Below, one piece after another: positions 35,760-41,845 of a stretch of 41,845 nucleotides of DNA; within the stretch, counting starts at the first letter, position 1; the number at the start of each line of letters is the position of its first letter. This DNA is from CAYXTW01 sp964452645 (GTDB taxonomy: Bacteria; Zixibacteria; MSB-5A5; GN15; PGXB01). Made by a program: the position numbers and the translations under genes. The notes below the pieces were generated by a model. It did not search any database. It was given only the letters and a program-made list of their open reading frames with translations, and was not told where the DNA came from. The stretch is from the NCBI GenBank assembly GCA_964452645.1, contig CAYVMO010000031.1:1-41845 (forward strand), read 5' to 3'.

Positions 35760-36072
35760 CCGAATTACCCTTAATCGCCGTGAAAAAAATCGTATTATCG
35801 TCTCGTGTCATCTCAAAAAGGAATTTATCATGAAGGTTCTTCTCGAACTCTATACCCAGCTCCAGAAACAAGCTATTTATAAAATTGACAGCATCGAGAT
35901 TTCCTGACTCGGCGAATTCATTCGCCGGAAATATAAACTGCCTTCCCGGTTCCGATTCAAGAAGTAATTTATTGATAAGGTTTGGATCATATTGGCTTTC
36001 CGGGTACAATTCCTGAATAGTCTGATGCAACTGCCGCGTTAATTCCTCTTTGATAAGCTTGAACTCTTTCAC
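35752..36072 (-). CDS. small acidic cytosolic protein, unknown function
   Basis: This 106-aa protein has no signal peptide or transmembrane segment and no recognised motif. The N-terminal half is mostly predicted helix (KLIKEELTRQLHQTIQELYP), and the middle contains PGRQFIFPANEFAES. The last third looks like alternating strands (KFLFEMTRDDNTIFFTAIK). It overlaps the MFS gene at its start (ATGA) and argS at its stop, so its expression is tied to both. The frame is confirmed only by these tight junctions. Confidence 0.65.
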   Translation of the reverse strand: MKEFKLIKEELTRQLHQTIQELYPESQYDPNLINKLLLESEPGRQFIFPANEFAESGNLDAVNFINSLFLELGIEFEKNLHDKFLFEMTRDDNTIFFTAIKGNSDG

Positions 36073-37346
36073 TTAAAAGAGACCTCTATGTTATATCCTT
36101 CGCCCGTCTTTCTCTCCGACTTTCTAAAGAAGATATAATATAAAATCGAAGACAACAAGTAAAGACCGACCGTAATCATTAAGGGCAGGGTATAACCATG
36201 TATTTCAATCAGCCGTCCCCCAATAGCAGTCGAGAACATCCAGGACGAAGTCCAGGCCAGCATCAACAAGGCATTTATCAGGGCGTGCTCCGATTTACCG
36301 ACCATCTCCATACTGAAGTTGGTACCGATCGGCTGACCAAGATTCATAAGTGCGCCGCGTATCAAAAAGGCGACAAAAGCCAGCGAAAGCAAGTAGGTAT
36401 ATGCCAGGACAACCATAAAGGGAATCGATATAAGCTGTGTTGAAACCAGTGTCCGGACCATCCCCATCCTTTTGGCCAAAACCGGCCCGGCCAGAATTCC
36501 CAGAAGCATGGTAGCATTTACCGCCGTATAAAAAAGGCCGATTTTATCCGGCGGCTGATTGAACCGGTCCCTGAAGTATAAATTCAAAAAGGGTATAATC
36601 AGGCCGGCTCCGCTTCCGACAATAAAAAATGGAATACACAATTTTAAATACAATCGCGACTGCCTTTTAATTAAATTCCAGGAGAACACCGCTTTTTTGT
36701 CTTCGCGGCTCGGCCCGGTCGGTTGAATTAAGGCGAACGGTATTAACGAAATCAGCCCCAAACCGATACCGACCACAAATGTCCATCGGTAAGCATTGAC
36801 AATTCCCCCGACAGCATCGGATAAAGCGGTCACCATCCAGCCAAACAGAACCGAGCCGAATACGCTGGCCACAAGCGAAACACCGAAAGATAATGAAAAA
36901 ATGTATGTTCGTTCTTTTGTCGTCGAGTTACGCATAAAGAACGGCGCCGCCGCCACCCGATAAAATGTCAAAGATACGCCGGCGATAAATGACATTATAA
37001 TCAGGATATTCGAAACCGGCAGCCAGACCAAAAACAGGAATGAAACGGCGTATGCGACGGTGCTGCTTAAAAGTATTTTTTTAAGTTTAATGCGCCTGAG
37101 TAGAAAAGCGGCGGGAAGCGATATCAGGGCGGTACCGACCGCACCGGCCGATAATACGGATCCTATGAATGACTCGCTGGAGCCTTGTTCACGAAGGTAC
37201 AAATTCAGAAGCAGCATGTATGCCGCAAATGTCAGACCAATTAAAAACGACGCCATCAGATAGAGGCGTATATTTCTCGAAAAACGTTTCAGGTTATGAT
37301 GATATTCGGTCAGAATATCAATTGATTTCTTATATAATGATTGCAC
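36069..37346 (-). CDS. major facilitator superfamily transporter
   Basis: This 425-aa inner-membrane protein has about 12 hydrophobic helices. An MFS-like motif lies between helices 2 and 3 (FLLRRIKLKKIL), and a long charged loop lies mid-way (PTGPSREDKKAVFSWNLIKR). It starts at GTG (37344-37346) with AAGG 9 nt upstream. The N-terminal 30 residues are cytosolic and basic. The substrate is unknown. It lies 45 nt downstream of the DapF-like gene. Confidence 0.85.
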   Translation of the reverse strand: MQSLYKKSIDILTEYHHNLKRFSRNIRLYLMASFLIGLTFAAYMLLLNLYLREQGSSESFIGSVLSAGAVGTALISLPAAFLLRRIKLKKILLSSTVAYAVSFLFLVWLPVSNILIIMSFIAGVSLTFYRVAAAPFFMRNSTTKERTYIFSLSFGVSLVASVFGSVLFGWMVTALSDAVGGIVNAYRWTFVVGIGLGLISLIPFALIQPTGPSREDKKAVFSWNLIKRQSRLYLKLCIPFFIVGSGAGLIIPFLNLYFRDRFNQPPDKIGLFYTAVNATMLLGILAGPVLAKRMGMVRTLVSTQLISIPFMVVLAYTYLLSLAFVAFLIRGALMNLGQPIGTNFSMEMVGKSEHALINALLMLAWTSSWMFSTAIGGRLIEIHGYTLPLMITVGLYLLSSILYYIFFRKSERKTGEGYNIEVSFK

Positions 37347-37391
37347 TGGAAGCGGCCTTACATCGCAATATTGCTAAAATATTCGGCTTAA

Positions 37392-38243
37392 TTAATCAGG
37401 ATTATATCCATACTCGCCGCGACATACGAATTCCACCGGGCCGGTTAAATAAATATTGTCATCCCTTTCCGACCATTCGATAAACAGCGAACCGGTCGGA
37501 AAAACCACCTCGGTTTCTCTATTAAGCAAACCGTTAACGACTCCGGCAACAACCGCTGCCGCGGCACCGGTTCCCGATGATCCGGTCGCTCCGGCACCAC
37601 GCTCCCAGTCATTCAATATCACCTTCGAGCGGTTGACAATTTTGACGAATTCCACATTGGTTCGATGTGGATAATATTTACAATTTTCAATTACATACCC
37701 CAATTCCCGCCAGTCGAAATCAAAACCATCGACGAACATCACCGTATGCGGATTACCGACCGACAACGATGTTACCGGGAAATTCTTGCCCTCGACTTTT
37801 ATTGGTTCATTGATATGAAATTTTGATTTCGATTTCATCGGAATAAGTTTCGTTTTAAAAACCGGCCTACCCAGTGATACTTTGATTGAATATTTAAAGT
37901 GTAACGCTTTTATGATTTTTGTCTCGGCAAGATCGTTATTAATTTCGAAAATCAGATTTTTCTTGCGCCTGTAATGAGAAAAGCAATAAGCTGCCACTAT
38001 CCGGAGGCCGTTGCCCGATTTTTCCGCCCAACTTCCGTCGGAATTAAATAAATCAATACAGCAGTCGGCCCGTCGGCTAGTGGTGAGGACAAGTATGCCG
38101 TCGGCGCCGGCACCGAAATTTCGATTACATATTTTGCGGGCGAGATGATTAAAATTATATGATTGATTTCTCTTGCTTATAAGGTCGATGACTATAAAAT
38201 CATTCCCAAGAGCATGATATTTTTCGAATTTAATTTTTTTCAT
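37392..38243 (-). CDS. diaminopimelate epimerase homologue with both catalytic Cys replaced by Ser
   Basis: This 283-aa protein matches DapF along its full length: YHALGNDFIVID, FGAGADGIL, FNSDGS, SVGNPHTV, RTNVEF and WERGAG are all kept, so the substrate-binding frame looks intact. The two active-site cysteines that abstract and return the alpha proton are both Ser. The first site reads SWAEKSGNG (S76, usually AEMCGNG), and the second reads GSSGTGAAA (S223, usually ACGTGA). Both codons are TCG in the raw sequence. Normal DapF makes meso-diaminopimelate for murein and lysine. This protein may be inactive, slow or use a different substrate. No SD precedes the ATG, but CATAAT (38252-38257) lies 8 nt upstream, so the mRNA may be leaderless. 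Confidence 0.85.
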   Translation of the reverse strand: MKKIKFEKYHALGNDFIVIDLISKRNQSYNFNHLARKICNRNFGAGADGILVLTTSRRADCCIDLFNSDGSWAEKSGNGLRIVAAYCFSHYRRKKNLIFEINNDLAETKIIKALHFKYSIKVSLGRPVFKTKLIPMKSKSKFHINEPIKVEGKNFPVTSLSVGNPHTVMFVDGFDFDWRELGYVIENCKYYPHRTNVEFVKIVNRSKVILNDWERGAGATGSSGTGAAAAVVAGVVNGLLNRETEVVFPTGSLFIEWSERDDNIYLTGPVEFVCRGEYGYNPD

Positions 38244-38278
38244 ATTGTCAAATTATGCTTTCAAAACTCAAAGTAAAG

Positions 38279-38303
38279 AAAAAAGCCCCACCAATCGGCG
38301 GGG
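38279..38303 (-). terminator. intrinsic terminator of the PLP aminotransferase gene
   Basis: On the minus strand CCCCGCC pairs with GGTGGGG (7 bp, one G-U) around GATT, then C and six T residues. It starts 27 nt after the aminotransferase stop and lies before the DapF-like gene. Confidence 0.85.
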
Positions 38304-38329
38304 TTTATATCAACATCTCAATTCAATTG

Positions 38330-39553
38330 TCACGCCAGATTTTCTTTAAACACTTTTCCAAGACCCCGTATCGCCTGAGAAATCTGCTCTTTGGTCGCCA
38401 TCGAGAAATTCAGCCGGAACGTATTGTCACGTTTACCGTCGGGGAAGAAGGGATGGCCATAAACATAGGTTACTTTTTCCTCGACCGCTTTATCCAGTAA
38501 TTTTGAGGCCGACATCGCTTTTGGTAATTCTCCCCAAAGGAATAGACCGCCCTGCGGCCGCGTCCATTTAAGTTCCTTCGGGAAATTGGCATCCATTTCT
38601 TTCAACATATAATTGCGTTTTTCACCGTACACTTTGACTAACTCTCTGATATGCGGCTCCAGCTTCCCGGTTTTCATGTACTCATAGACGATATACTGCG
38701 TAAAAGTATTGGCATGCAAGTCGACGCACTGCTTAATCTTTTCGAAAGTAGTAATAATCTTTTCCGAGGAATTCATCCAGGCTACACGCAAACCGGGCGC
38801 AATAATTTTTGAGAACGTCCCCAGCGAGATCACGGCTTCGCCGCCGATATCCTTCATCGTCGGGATATGCTCACCGGCAAACCTGATTTCGCCGTACGGA
38901 TTGTCATCGACAATCGGAACACCATATTTGACAGCCACATCTATCAGCGCGCGTTTCCGCTCTTCCGACATCGTGATACCGGTCGGATTCTGAAAGGTGG
39001 AAACGGTGTATATCATTTTAGGGTGATACTTCTTGATGGCAGCCTCCACTTTATCGACCAGCATGCCGTCACTATCCATCTCAATCCCGGCGTACCTGGC
39101 CTGATAGAGATTAAAAGCCTGCAAAGCGCCGACATAAGTGGGATATTCGGTTATTATATAATCACCCGGATTTATAAAAGCGCGACCGCAAAGCTCAATA
39201 CCCTGCTGGGAGCCGGAAGTAATCAGAATGTTTTCCAACTTGGTCGGGGAACCGAGTATGGTTTCCCGTTTCGCCACCGCCTCGCGAAGCTGCGTAATAC
39301 CCATAGAAAAGGAGTACTGCATCGAGGCCGATTTGAATTCGTCGATCGCCGCCTGGGATGCTTTTCTTAAATCTTCCAACGGAAACATATCGGCGGAAGG
39401 ATAACCGCCGGCAAGAGAAATAACGCCGGGCCGGGAAGAAATTTTTAAAATCTCCCGGATAATCGACATGCCCATTTTCATGATATGATCGGCCACCGGC
39501 CAGTTTTCCGGAGAGGCCTTTAAAGCCTCTACCGTTAAATCTTCGTTACTCAT
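38330..39553 (-). CDS. PLP-dependent aminotransferase, 2-aminoadipate/aromatic (LysN/ARO8-like) type
   Basis: This 407-aa cytosolic fold-type I aminotransferase belongs to the group that includes 2-aminoadipate transaminases and the enzymatic domain of MocR regulators. Motifs: ISLAGGYPSADMFP near the N-terminus, the TSGSQQGIEL cofactor loop, STFQNPTG, DDNPYGE, the PLP lysine in LGTFSKIIAPGLRVAW, and FRLNFSMA near the end. There is no N-terminal DNA-binding domain. The start has AGGA 7 nt upstream. It is a single-gene unit with its own promoter and terminator. Kynurenine, branched-chain or aromatic amino acids are alternative substrates. Confidence 0.87.
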   Translation of the reverse strand: MSNEDLTVEALKASPENWPVADHIMKMGMSIIREILKISSRPGVISLAGGYPSADMFPLEDLRKASQAAIDEFKSASMQYSFSMGITQLREAVAKRETILGSPTKLENILITSGSQQGIELCGRAFINPGDYIITEYPTYVGALQAFNLYQARYAGIEMDSDGMLVDKVEAAIKKYHPKMIYTVSTFQNPTGITMSEERKRALIDVAVKYGVPIVDDNPYGEIRFAGEHIPTMKDIGGEAVISLGTFSKIIAPGLRVAWMNSSEKIITTFEKIKQCVDLHANTFTQYIVYEYMKTGKLEPHIRELVKVYGEKRNYMLKEMDANFPKELKWTRPQGGLFLWGELPKAMSASKLLDKAVEEKVTYVYGHPFFPDGKRDNTFRLNFSMATKEQISQAIRGLGKVFKENLA

Positions 39554-39594
39554 ATAAAAATCCTACCTTTGTAATTAATGTCACTCATGTAATA

Positions 39595-39622
39595 AAGATA
39601 ATAAATCGTAAAGAGATGTCAA
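39595..39622 (-). promoter_or_regulatory. sigma-70-type promoter of the PLP aminotransferase gene
   Basis: On the minus strand TTGACA (39617-39622) is followed after 16 nt by TATCTT (39595-39600). The same -35 and spacing are used by the tkt promoter. It lies in the 116-nt gap between dinB and the aminotransferase, with a leader of about 35 nt. Confidence 0.6.
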
Positions 39623-39669
39623 CCAGCAAAGTAATTGAAACAGGACAGATTAGGGATGATTAATTTATT

Positions 39670-40869
39670 TTATAACTTTGTCCCGGCAAGTTTAATCGAG
39701 GAGCTCCCGTAGCGGTCGCGAATTTTATCGACAGCTGCACTACCGGCACATAATTTATTATTCGAATTATCCTCAATCAGGTTAATCTGCAAATCTGTGT
39801 GCTTTTTCTCCAGATGAGATACTCTTACACCCAGTAAACGAATTTTTATTTTCGGCCCATACTCACGTGGGACCAGCCTTTTGGCTGTCTCATAAATCAC
39901 TTTCGTTTGATCGGTAGGACGGAACAATGTCTTATCACGGGTAATTGTATTAAAATCCGATGAGCGCACTTTTACCGACACTGTTCGCCCGTGATAATAA
40001 TCTTTTCGAAGTCGCATCGCGACTTTATCGGATAACCAGAGTAATGTCGCATAAATTTTATCGATTTCGGATATATCGACTGCCAGCGTCGTCTCATGTG
40101 ACATCGATTTGTCGTGCGGGCGATTCTCATAGGAATATACTTCTGTGTTATCAATCCCTCTTGATATATGCGACAGAGCTTCGCCGTTCTTACCGAAATA
40201 TCCCCGCAGTTGTTTTTCTTTTCTGGCCGCCAGATCGCCAACCGTCCTGACACCGATTTTTTCCAGTGATTTTTTAGTCGATTCCCCCACGCCCCACAAG
40301 GCATCAACCGGCCGGGGATAGAATAAGTGTTTAAAATCCTCACGATCGATAATCGTCAAGCCGTCAGGCTTGTTTTCCCCTGAAGCCATTTTGGCCAGAT
40401 ATTTCGTCGGGGCAATTCCTACCGAACAGGTCAACGACAATCTTTTTTTAACATCCTCTTTCAATAGTGATACCAGATTCTCAACCGTGCCGTAGATTTT
40501 ATGACAGCCTGTGATATCCATAAAAACTTCGTCGATCGAAAACGGTTCCACCACCGGGGAGTACTTTTCAAATATGCTCTGCAATATCGCCGAGGTGTAG
40601 GTGTAACTGTTTAACGTTCCCGATATGTACACCGCATCGGGGCATTTTCTTTTCGCCTCTTTCATCGGCATCCCCGAATGTACGCCGTATTTTCGTGCTT
40701 CATACGAACAGGTCGAGACCACCGAACGAAAATTTTCATCCCCACCGACAATCACCGGTTTGCCTTTCAGATGCGGATGATTTCTGATTTCGATGGCTGC
40801 GAAAAAGGCATCCATATCGACATGCAGAATCACGCGTTCCCAGTTTACTGTACGATCTACTCTACCCAT
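39670..40869 (-). CDS. dinB: DNA polymerase IV (Y family)
   Basis: This 399-aa translesion polymerase copies damaged templates without proofreading. The catalytic acids are present in HVDMDAFFAAIE (D18) and SIDEVFMD (D113, E114), with STCSYEARKYGV and VGIAPTKYLAKMAS between and after. The helix-hairpin-helix thumb region (LWGVGESTKKSLEKIGV) and a little-finger domain follow. There is no clear C-terminal clamp-binding peptide; the end reads SSIKLAGTKL. The start overlaps the upstream DUF6504-like gene by 13 nt. No LexA-type box was recognised upstream. Confidence 0.95.
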   Translation of the reverse strand: MGRVDRTVNWERVILHVDMDAFFAAIEIRNHPHLKGKPVIVGGDENFRSVVSTCSYEARKYGVHSGMPMKEAKRKCPDAVYISGTLNSYTYTSAILQSIFEKYSPVVEPFSIDEVFMDITGCHKIYGTVENLVSLLKEDVKKRLSLTCSVGIAPTKYLAKMASGENKPDGLTIIDREDFKHLFYPRPVDALWGVGESTKKSLEKIGVRTVGDLAARKEKQLRGYFGKNGEALSHISRGIDNTEVYSYENRPHDKSMSHETTLAVDISEIDKIYATLLWLSDKVAMRLRKDYYHGRTVSVKVRSSDFNTITRDKTLFRPTDQTKVIYETAKRLVPREYGPKIKIRLLGVRVSHLEKKHTDLQINLIEDNSNNKLCAGSAAVDKIRDRYGSSSIKLAGTKL

Positions 40870-41105
40870 ATCTTGCTTATCACCCAGGTTATCTGGCGTT
40901 CATCGAAAGTCAGCTGGAAAAAATTCGAGGAGTTGTCCACCACCGCATAATGGTGCACTTTGTAGGCGCCGATATCGGTTTTCCAGTCGCCGGTGACCTC
41001 GCTGACTTTATATATCCGTCCGTTCCACCGGAACCGCACCGGTTTCATTTTGTGGTTTTCGAAAAGCGCCACCACCTCGATCTGTTCATCCATATCCTGG
41101 TACAT
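40857..41105 (-). CDS. DUF6504-like small protein encoded with dinB
   Basis: This protein of up to 82 aa has the pattern KPVRFRWNGRIYKVSEVTGDWKTD followed by HHYAVVDNSSNFFQLTFDERQITWVISKIW. It resembles short beta-rich DUF6504 proteins often encoded beside Y-family polymerases. Two ATGs compete: 41105, directly after a heptamer repeat with no SD, and 41093 (M5), with AGGA very close. The overlap with dinB implies co-translation. Function is unknown, and the family call is from memory of the pattern. Confidence 0.6.
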   Translation of the reverse strand: MYQDMDEQIEVVALFENHKMKPVRFRWNGRIYKVSEVTGDWKTDIGAYKVHHYAVVDNSSNFFQLTFDERQITWVISKIWVE

Positions 41106-41107
41106 TG

Positions 41108-41135
41108 GTTTTCAGTTAACGGTTGTCGGTTATCA
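41108..41135. repeat. four-unit heptanucleotide tandem repeat
   Basis: Four consecutive 7-nt units share the form GTTNNCR: GTTTTCA, GTTAACG, GTTGTCG and GTTATCA. They end 2 nt upstream of the first ATG of the DUF6504-like gene, so they lie in its leader. The units are degenerate rather than identical. Confidence 0.55.
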
Positions 41136-41183
41136 GTCCCTCACCACCCAACAGATTACGATGTAATCGGCAGGTTCAATTAA

Positions 41184-41198
41184 AACCCCACCGATCAC
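41184..41198. repeat. degenerate partial copy of the REP end
   Basis: ACCCCACCGATCAC-type sequence here is close to the outer half of the REP at 41217-41245 read on the other strand. CCGATCAC (41191-41198) is an exact inverted match to GTGATCGG (41219-41226). It looks like a decayed third end of the RAYT unit. Confidence 0.45.
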
Positions 41199-41216
41199 AA
41201 ACATCGTTTACTCAAA

Positions 41217-41245
41217 CCGTGATCGGCGGGTCCTCAGACCCGCCG
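41217..41245. repeat. left REP palindrome of the RAYT unit
   Basis: The stem CGGCGGGTC (41224-41232) pairs with GACCCGCCG (41237-41245) around the loop CTCA, preceded by the conserved flank CCGTGAT. The whole 29 bp is identical to the reverse complement of the right copy. Confidence 0.85.
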
Positions 41246-41269
41246 CCGGCAAATCTTTAGATTTGCCGG
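41246..41269. repeat. left inner hairpin overlapping the RAYT stop codon
   Basis: Arms of 11 bp (CCGGCAAATCT / AGATTTGCCGG) are separated by two T residues. The loop plus the next base form the TAA stop of the transposase on the minus strand (41257-41259), and one arm encodes its last codons. It directly abuts the REP, making a two-hairpin module. Confidence 0.85.
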
Positions 41270-41757
41270 TCACAAATTAAATCCTTCCGCCCAGCCGACG
41301 AATAAAGATAATCCTCTGCTCTATTAACAATCCCCTCTTTAACGGGATTGTTATGTATATATTTCAATTTTACCTGAAACATCTTCTCCGTAATAATAGT
41401 GACCTCGTCAAAACCTCTCTCCCAAAATTGAAACCGGCCTTTAGCGTTGAATGATTCAGGATTAAAATTCGTTTTCCGGAGCAATAAGTCTTTCACCTCA
41501 TAGGAGAAATATTTTTTTACATCCCTGATAAAATCCGAAATATTTTCCTGATTTTTCAACTCCAACAGCAGATGCACATGGTGCGGCATAATCACAAAAG
41601 CAAATAATTTGCATCTTCTCTTATTGCAGTAATACTGCAGGTTATTGAGAAATTCCTCGGCGAAAACAGAGTTCCTGAACACCGGCACATGCTTATAAAC
41701 GGCAAAGGTAACAAAGTGAATGTTACTATCAGAATTTATTCTAATACGCTTCGGCAT
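41257..41757 (-). CDS. REP-associated tyrosine transposase (Y1_Tnp, HUH fold)
   Basis: This single-stranded-DNA transposase/nuclease (166 aa) is of the IS200/IS605-like RAYT group and probably binds and nicks REP hairpins. The HUH motif is MPHHVHLLLE (H60, H62) after the FAFVI strand. The catalytic Tyr is Y133 in KLKYIHNNPVKEGIV, the usual RAYT signature. The GFDEVTI segment also fits. I chose the ATG at 41755-41757, giving the family-like start MPKRIRI. An in-frame TTG at 41784 would lie inside the inner hairpin. The gene looks intact. Confidence 0.88.
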   Translation of the reverse strand: MPKRIRINSDSNIHFVTFAVYKHVPVFRNSVFAEEFLNNLQYYCNKRRCKLFAFVIMPHHVHLLLELKNQENISDFIRDVKKYFSYEVKDLLLRKTNFNPESFNAKGRFQFWERGFDEVTIITEKMFQVKLKYIHNNPVKEGIVNRAEDYLYSSAGRKDLICDRQI

Positions 41758-41778
41758 TATCCGCCAATCTTTCTTTTT

Positions 41779-41800
41779 CGCCAAGTCTTGCGACTTGGCG
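41779..41800. repeat. right inner hairpin of the RAYT unit
   Basis: CGCCAAGTC pairs with GACTTGGCG (9 bp) around TTGC. It abuts the right REP and lies just upstream of the transposase start, so it may be in the mRNA leader. It has the same layout as the left inner hairpin but a different sequence. Confidence 0.8.
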
Positions 41801-41829
41801 CGGCGGGTCTGAGGACCCGCCGATCACGG
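41801..41829. repeat. right REP palindrome of the RAYT unit
   Basis: The stem CGGCGGGTC (41801-41809) pairs with GACCCGCCG (41814-41822) around TGAG, followed by the flank ATCACGG. It is the exact inverse of the left copy. The window ends 16 bases beyond it. Confidence 0.85.
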
Positions 41830-41845
41830 GGTATATTATCCACAT

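Larger units (their letters stand above)
41217..41829 (-). mobile_element. RAYT transposase unit with inverted REP palindromes
   Basis: A 613-bp unit has at each end the same 29-bp sequence in opposite orientation (41217-41245 and 41801-41829, a perfect inverted match). Each copy contains a 9-bp-stem hairpin CGGCGGGTC/GACCCGCCG whose 4-nt loop (CTCA or TGAG) gives its direction. Inside each end lies a second, different hairpin, and between them is one Y1_Tnp gene. This is the layout of a REP-associated tyrosine transposase with its cognate BIME-like ends. Because REP copies are usually spread over the genome, the rest of the chromosome should hold many solo copies. Confidence 0.82.

Noticed and set aside
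1..41845. tRNA genes, riboswitches, CRISPR arrays or toxin-antitoxin pairs
   Set aside because: Gaps between genes are short (none above 300 bases) and none shows a cloverleaf, aptamer-like fold, spaced direct repeats or paired small genes of that kind.

Overview
This window is a gene-dense chromosomal segment in which every gene I accept lies on the minus strand, so transcription runs from high to low coordinates. The gene set points to a diderm (outer-membrane) bacterium: LptD, LolA, BamD, a membrane-anchored lytic transglycosylase, murein amidase and two lipoproteins are all present. The mix of protein variants and the patchy use of Shine-Dalgarno (SD) sites fit an uncultured FCB-type lineage, and candidate division Zixibacteria is my best guess. 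That is an impression from protein style, not a search result, and is low confidence. I found no tRNA, rRNA, CRISPR array, phage or plasmid genes.

Layout in transcription order: (1) 41217-41829 is a compact REP-associated tyrosine transposase (RAYT) unit, with an inverted pair of identical 29-bp palindromic ends, each next to a second hairpin. (2) 41105-39670 is a DUF6504-like gene overlapping dinB (Pol IV). (3) 39622-38279 is one PLP aminotransferase gene with its own promoter and terminator. (4) 38243-20265 is an 18-kb tightly packed run of 14 genes ending in a terminator: DapF-like, MFS, a 106-aa unknown, argS, EPSP-synthase-like, peptidase-like lipoprotein, MATE, HDAC family, FAH family, M1 peptidase, membrane protein, DUF123, alaX, lptD. 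(5) 20163-19834 is hup (HU) with its terminator. (6) 19825-10125 is ftsK-lolA-rimO-slt-bamD-nadD-polA-coaE, mostly with 4-20 nt overlaps. (7) 10118-6738 is tkt and an aspartate-type aminotransferase, bracketed by a near-consensus promoter and a strong terminator. (8) 6700-75 is a murein-peptide module (YkfC-like NlpC/P60 peptidase, L-Ala-D/L-Glu epimerase, secreted amidase), followed by a small membrane protein, a LarA-like nickel-pincer racemase and a MATE exporter.

The most unusual part is the first half of operon 4. Three recognisable enzyme folds have lost hallmark catalytic residues: a DapF homologue with both active-site cysteines replaced by serine, an EPSP-synthase fold without its catalytic Lys, Arg and Glu motifs, and a zinc-peptidase-like lipoprotein whose HExxH motif is replaced by NTAGF. 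The last two overlap by 4 nt. Other points of interest are an apparent AUA start codon in an ATAA stop/start overlap at 5900-5903, and the RAYT unit, whose stop codon lies inside its own terminal hairpin.
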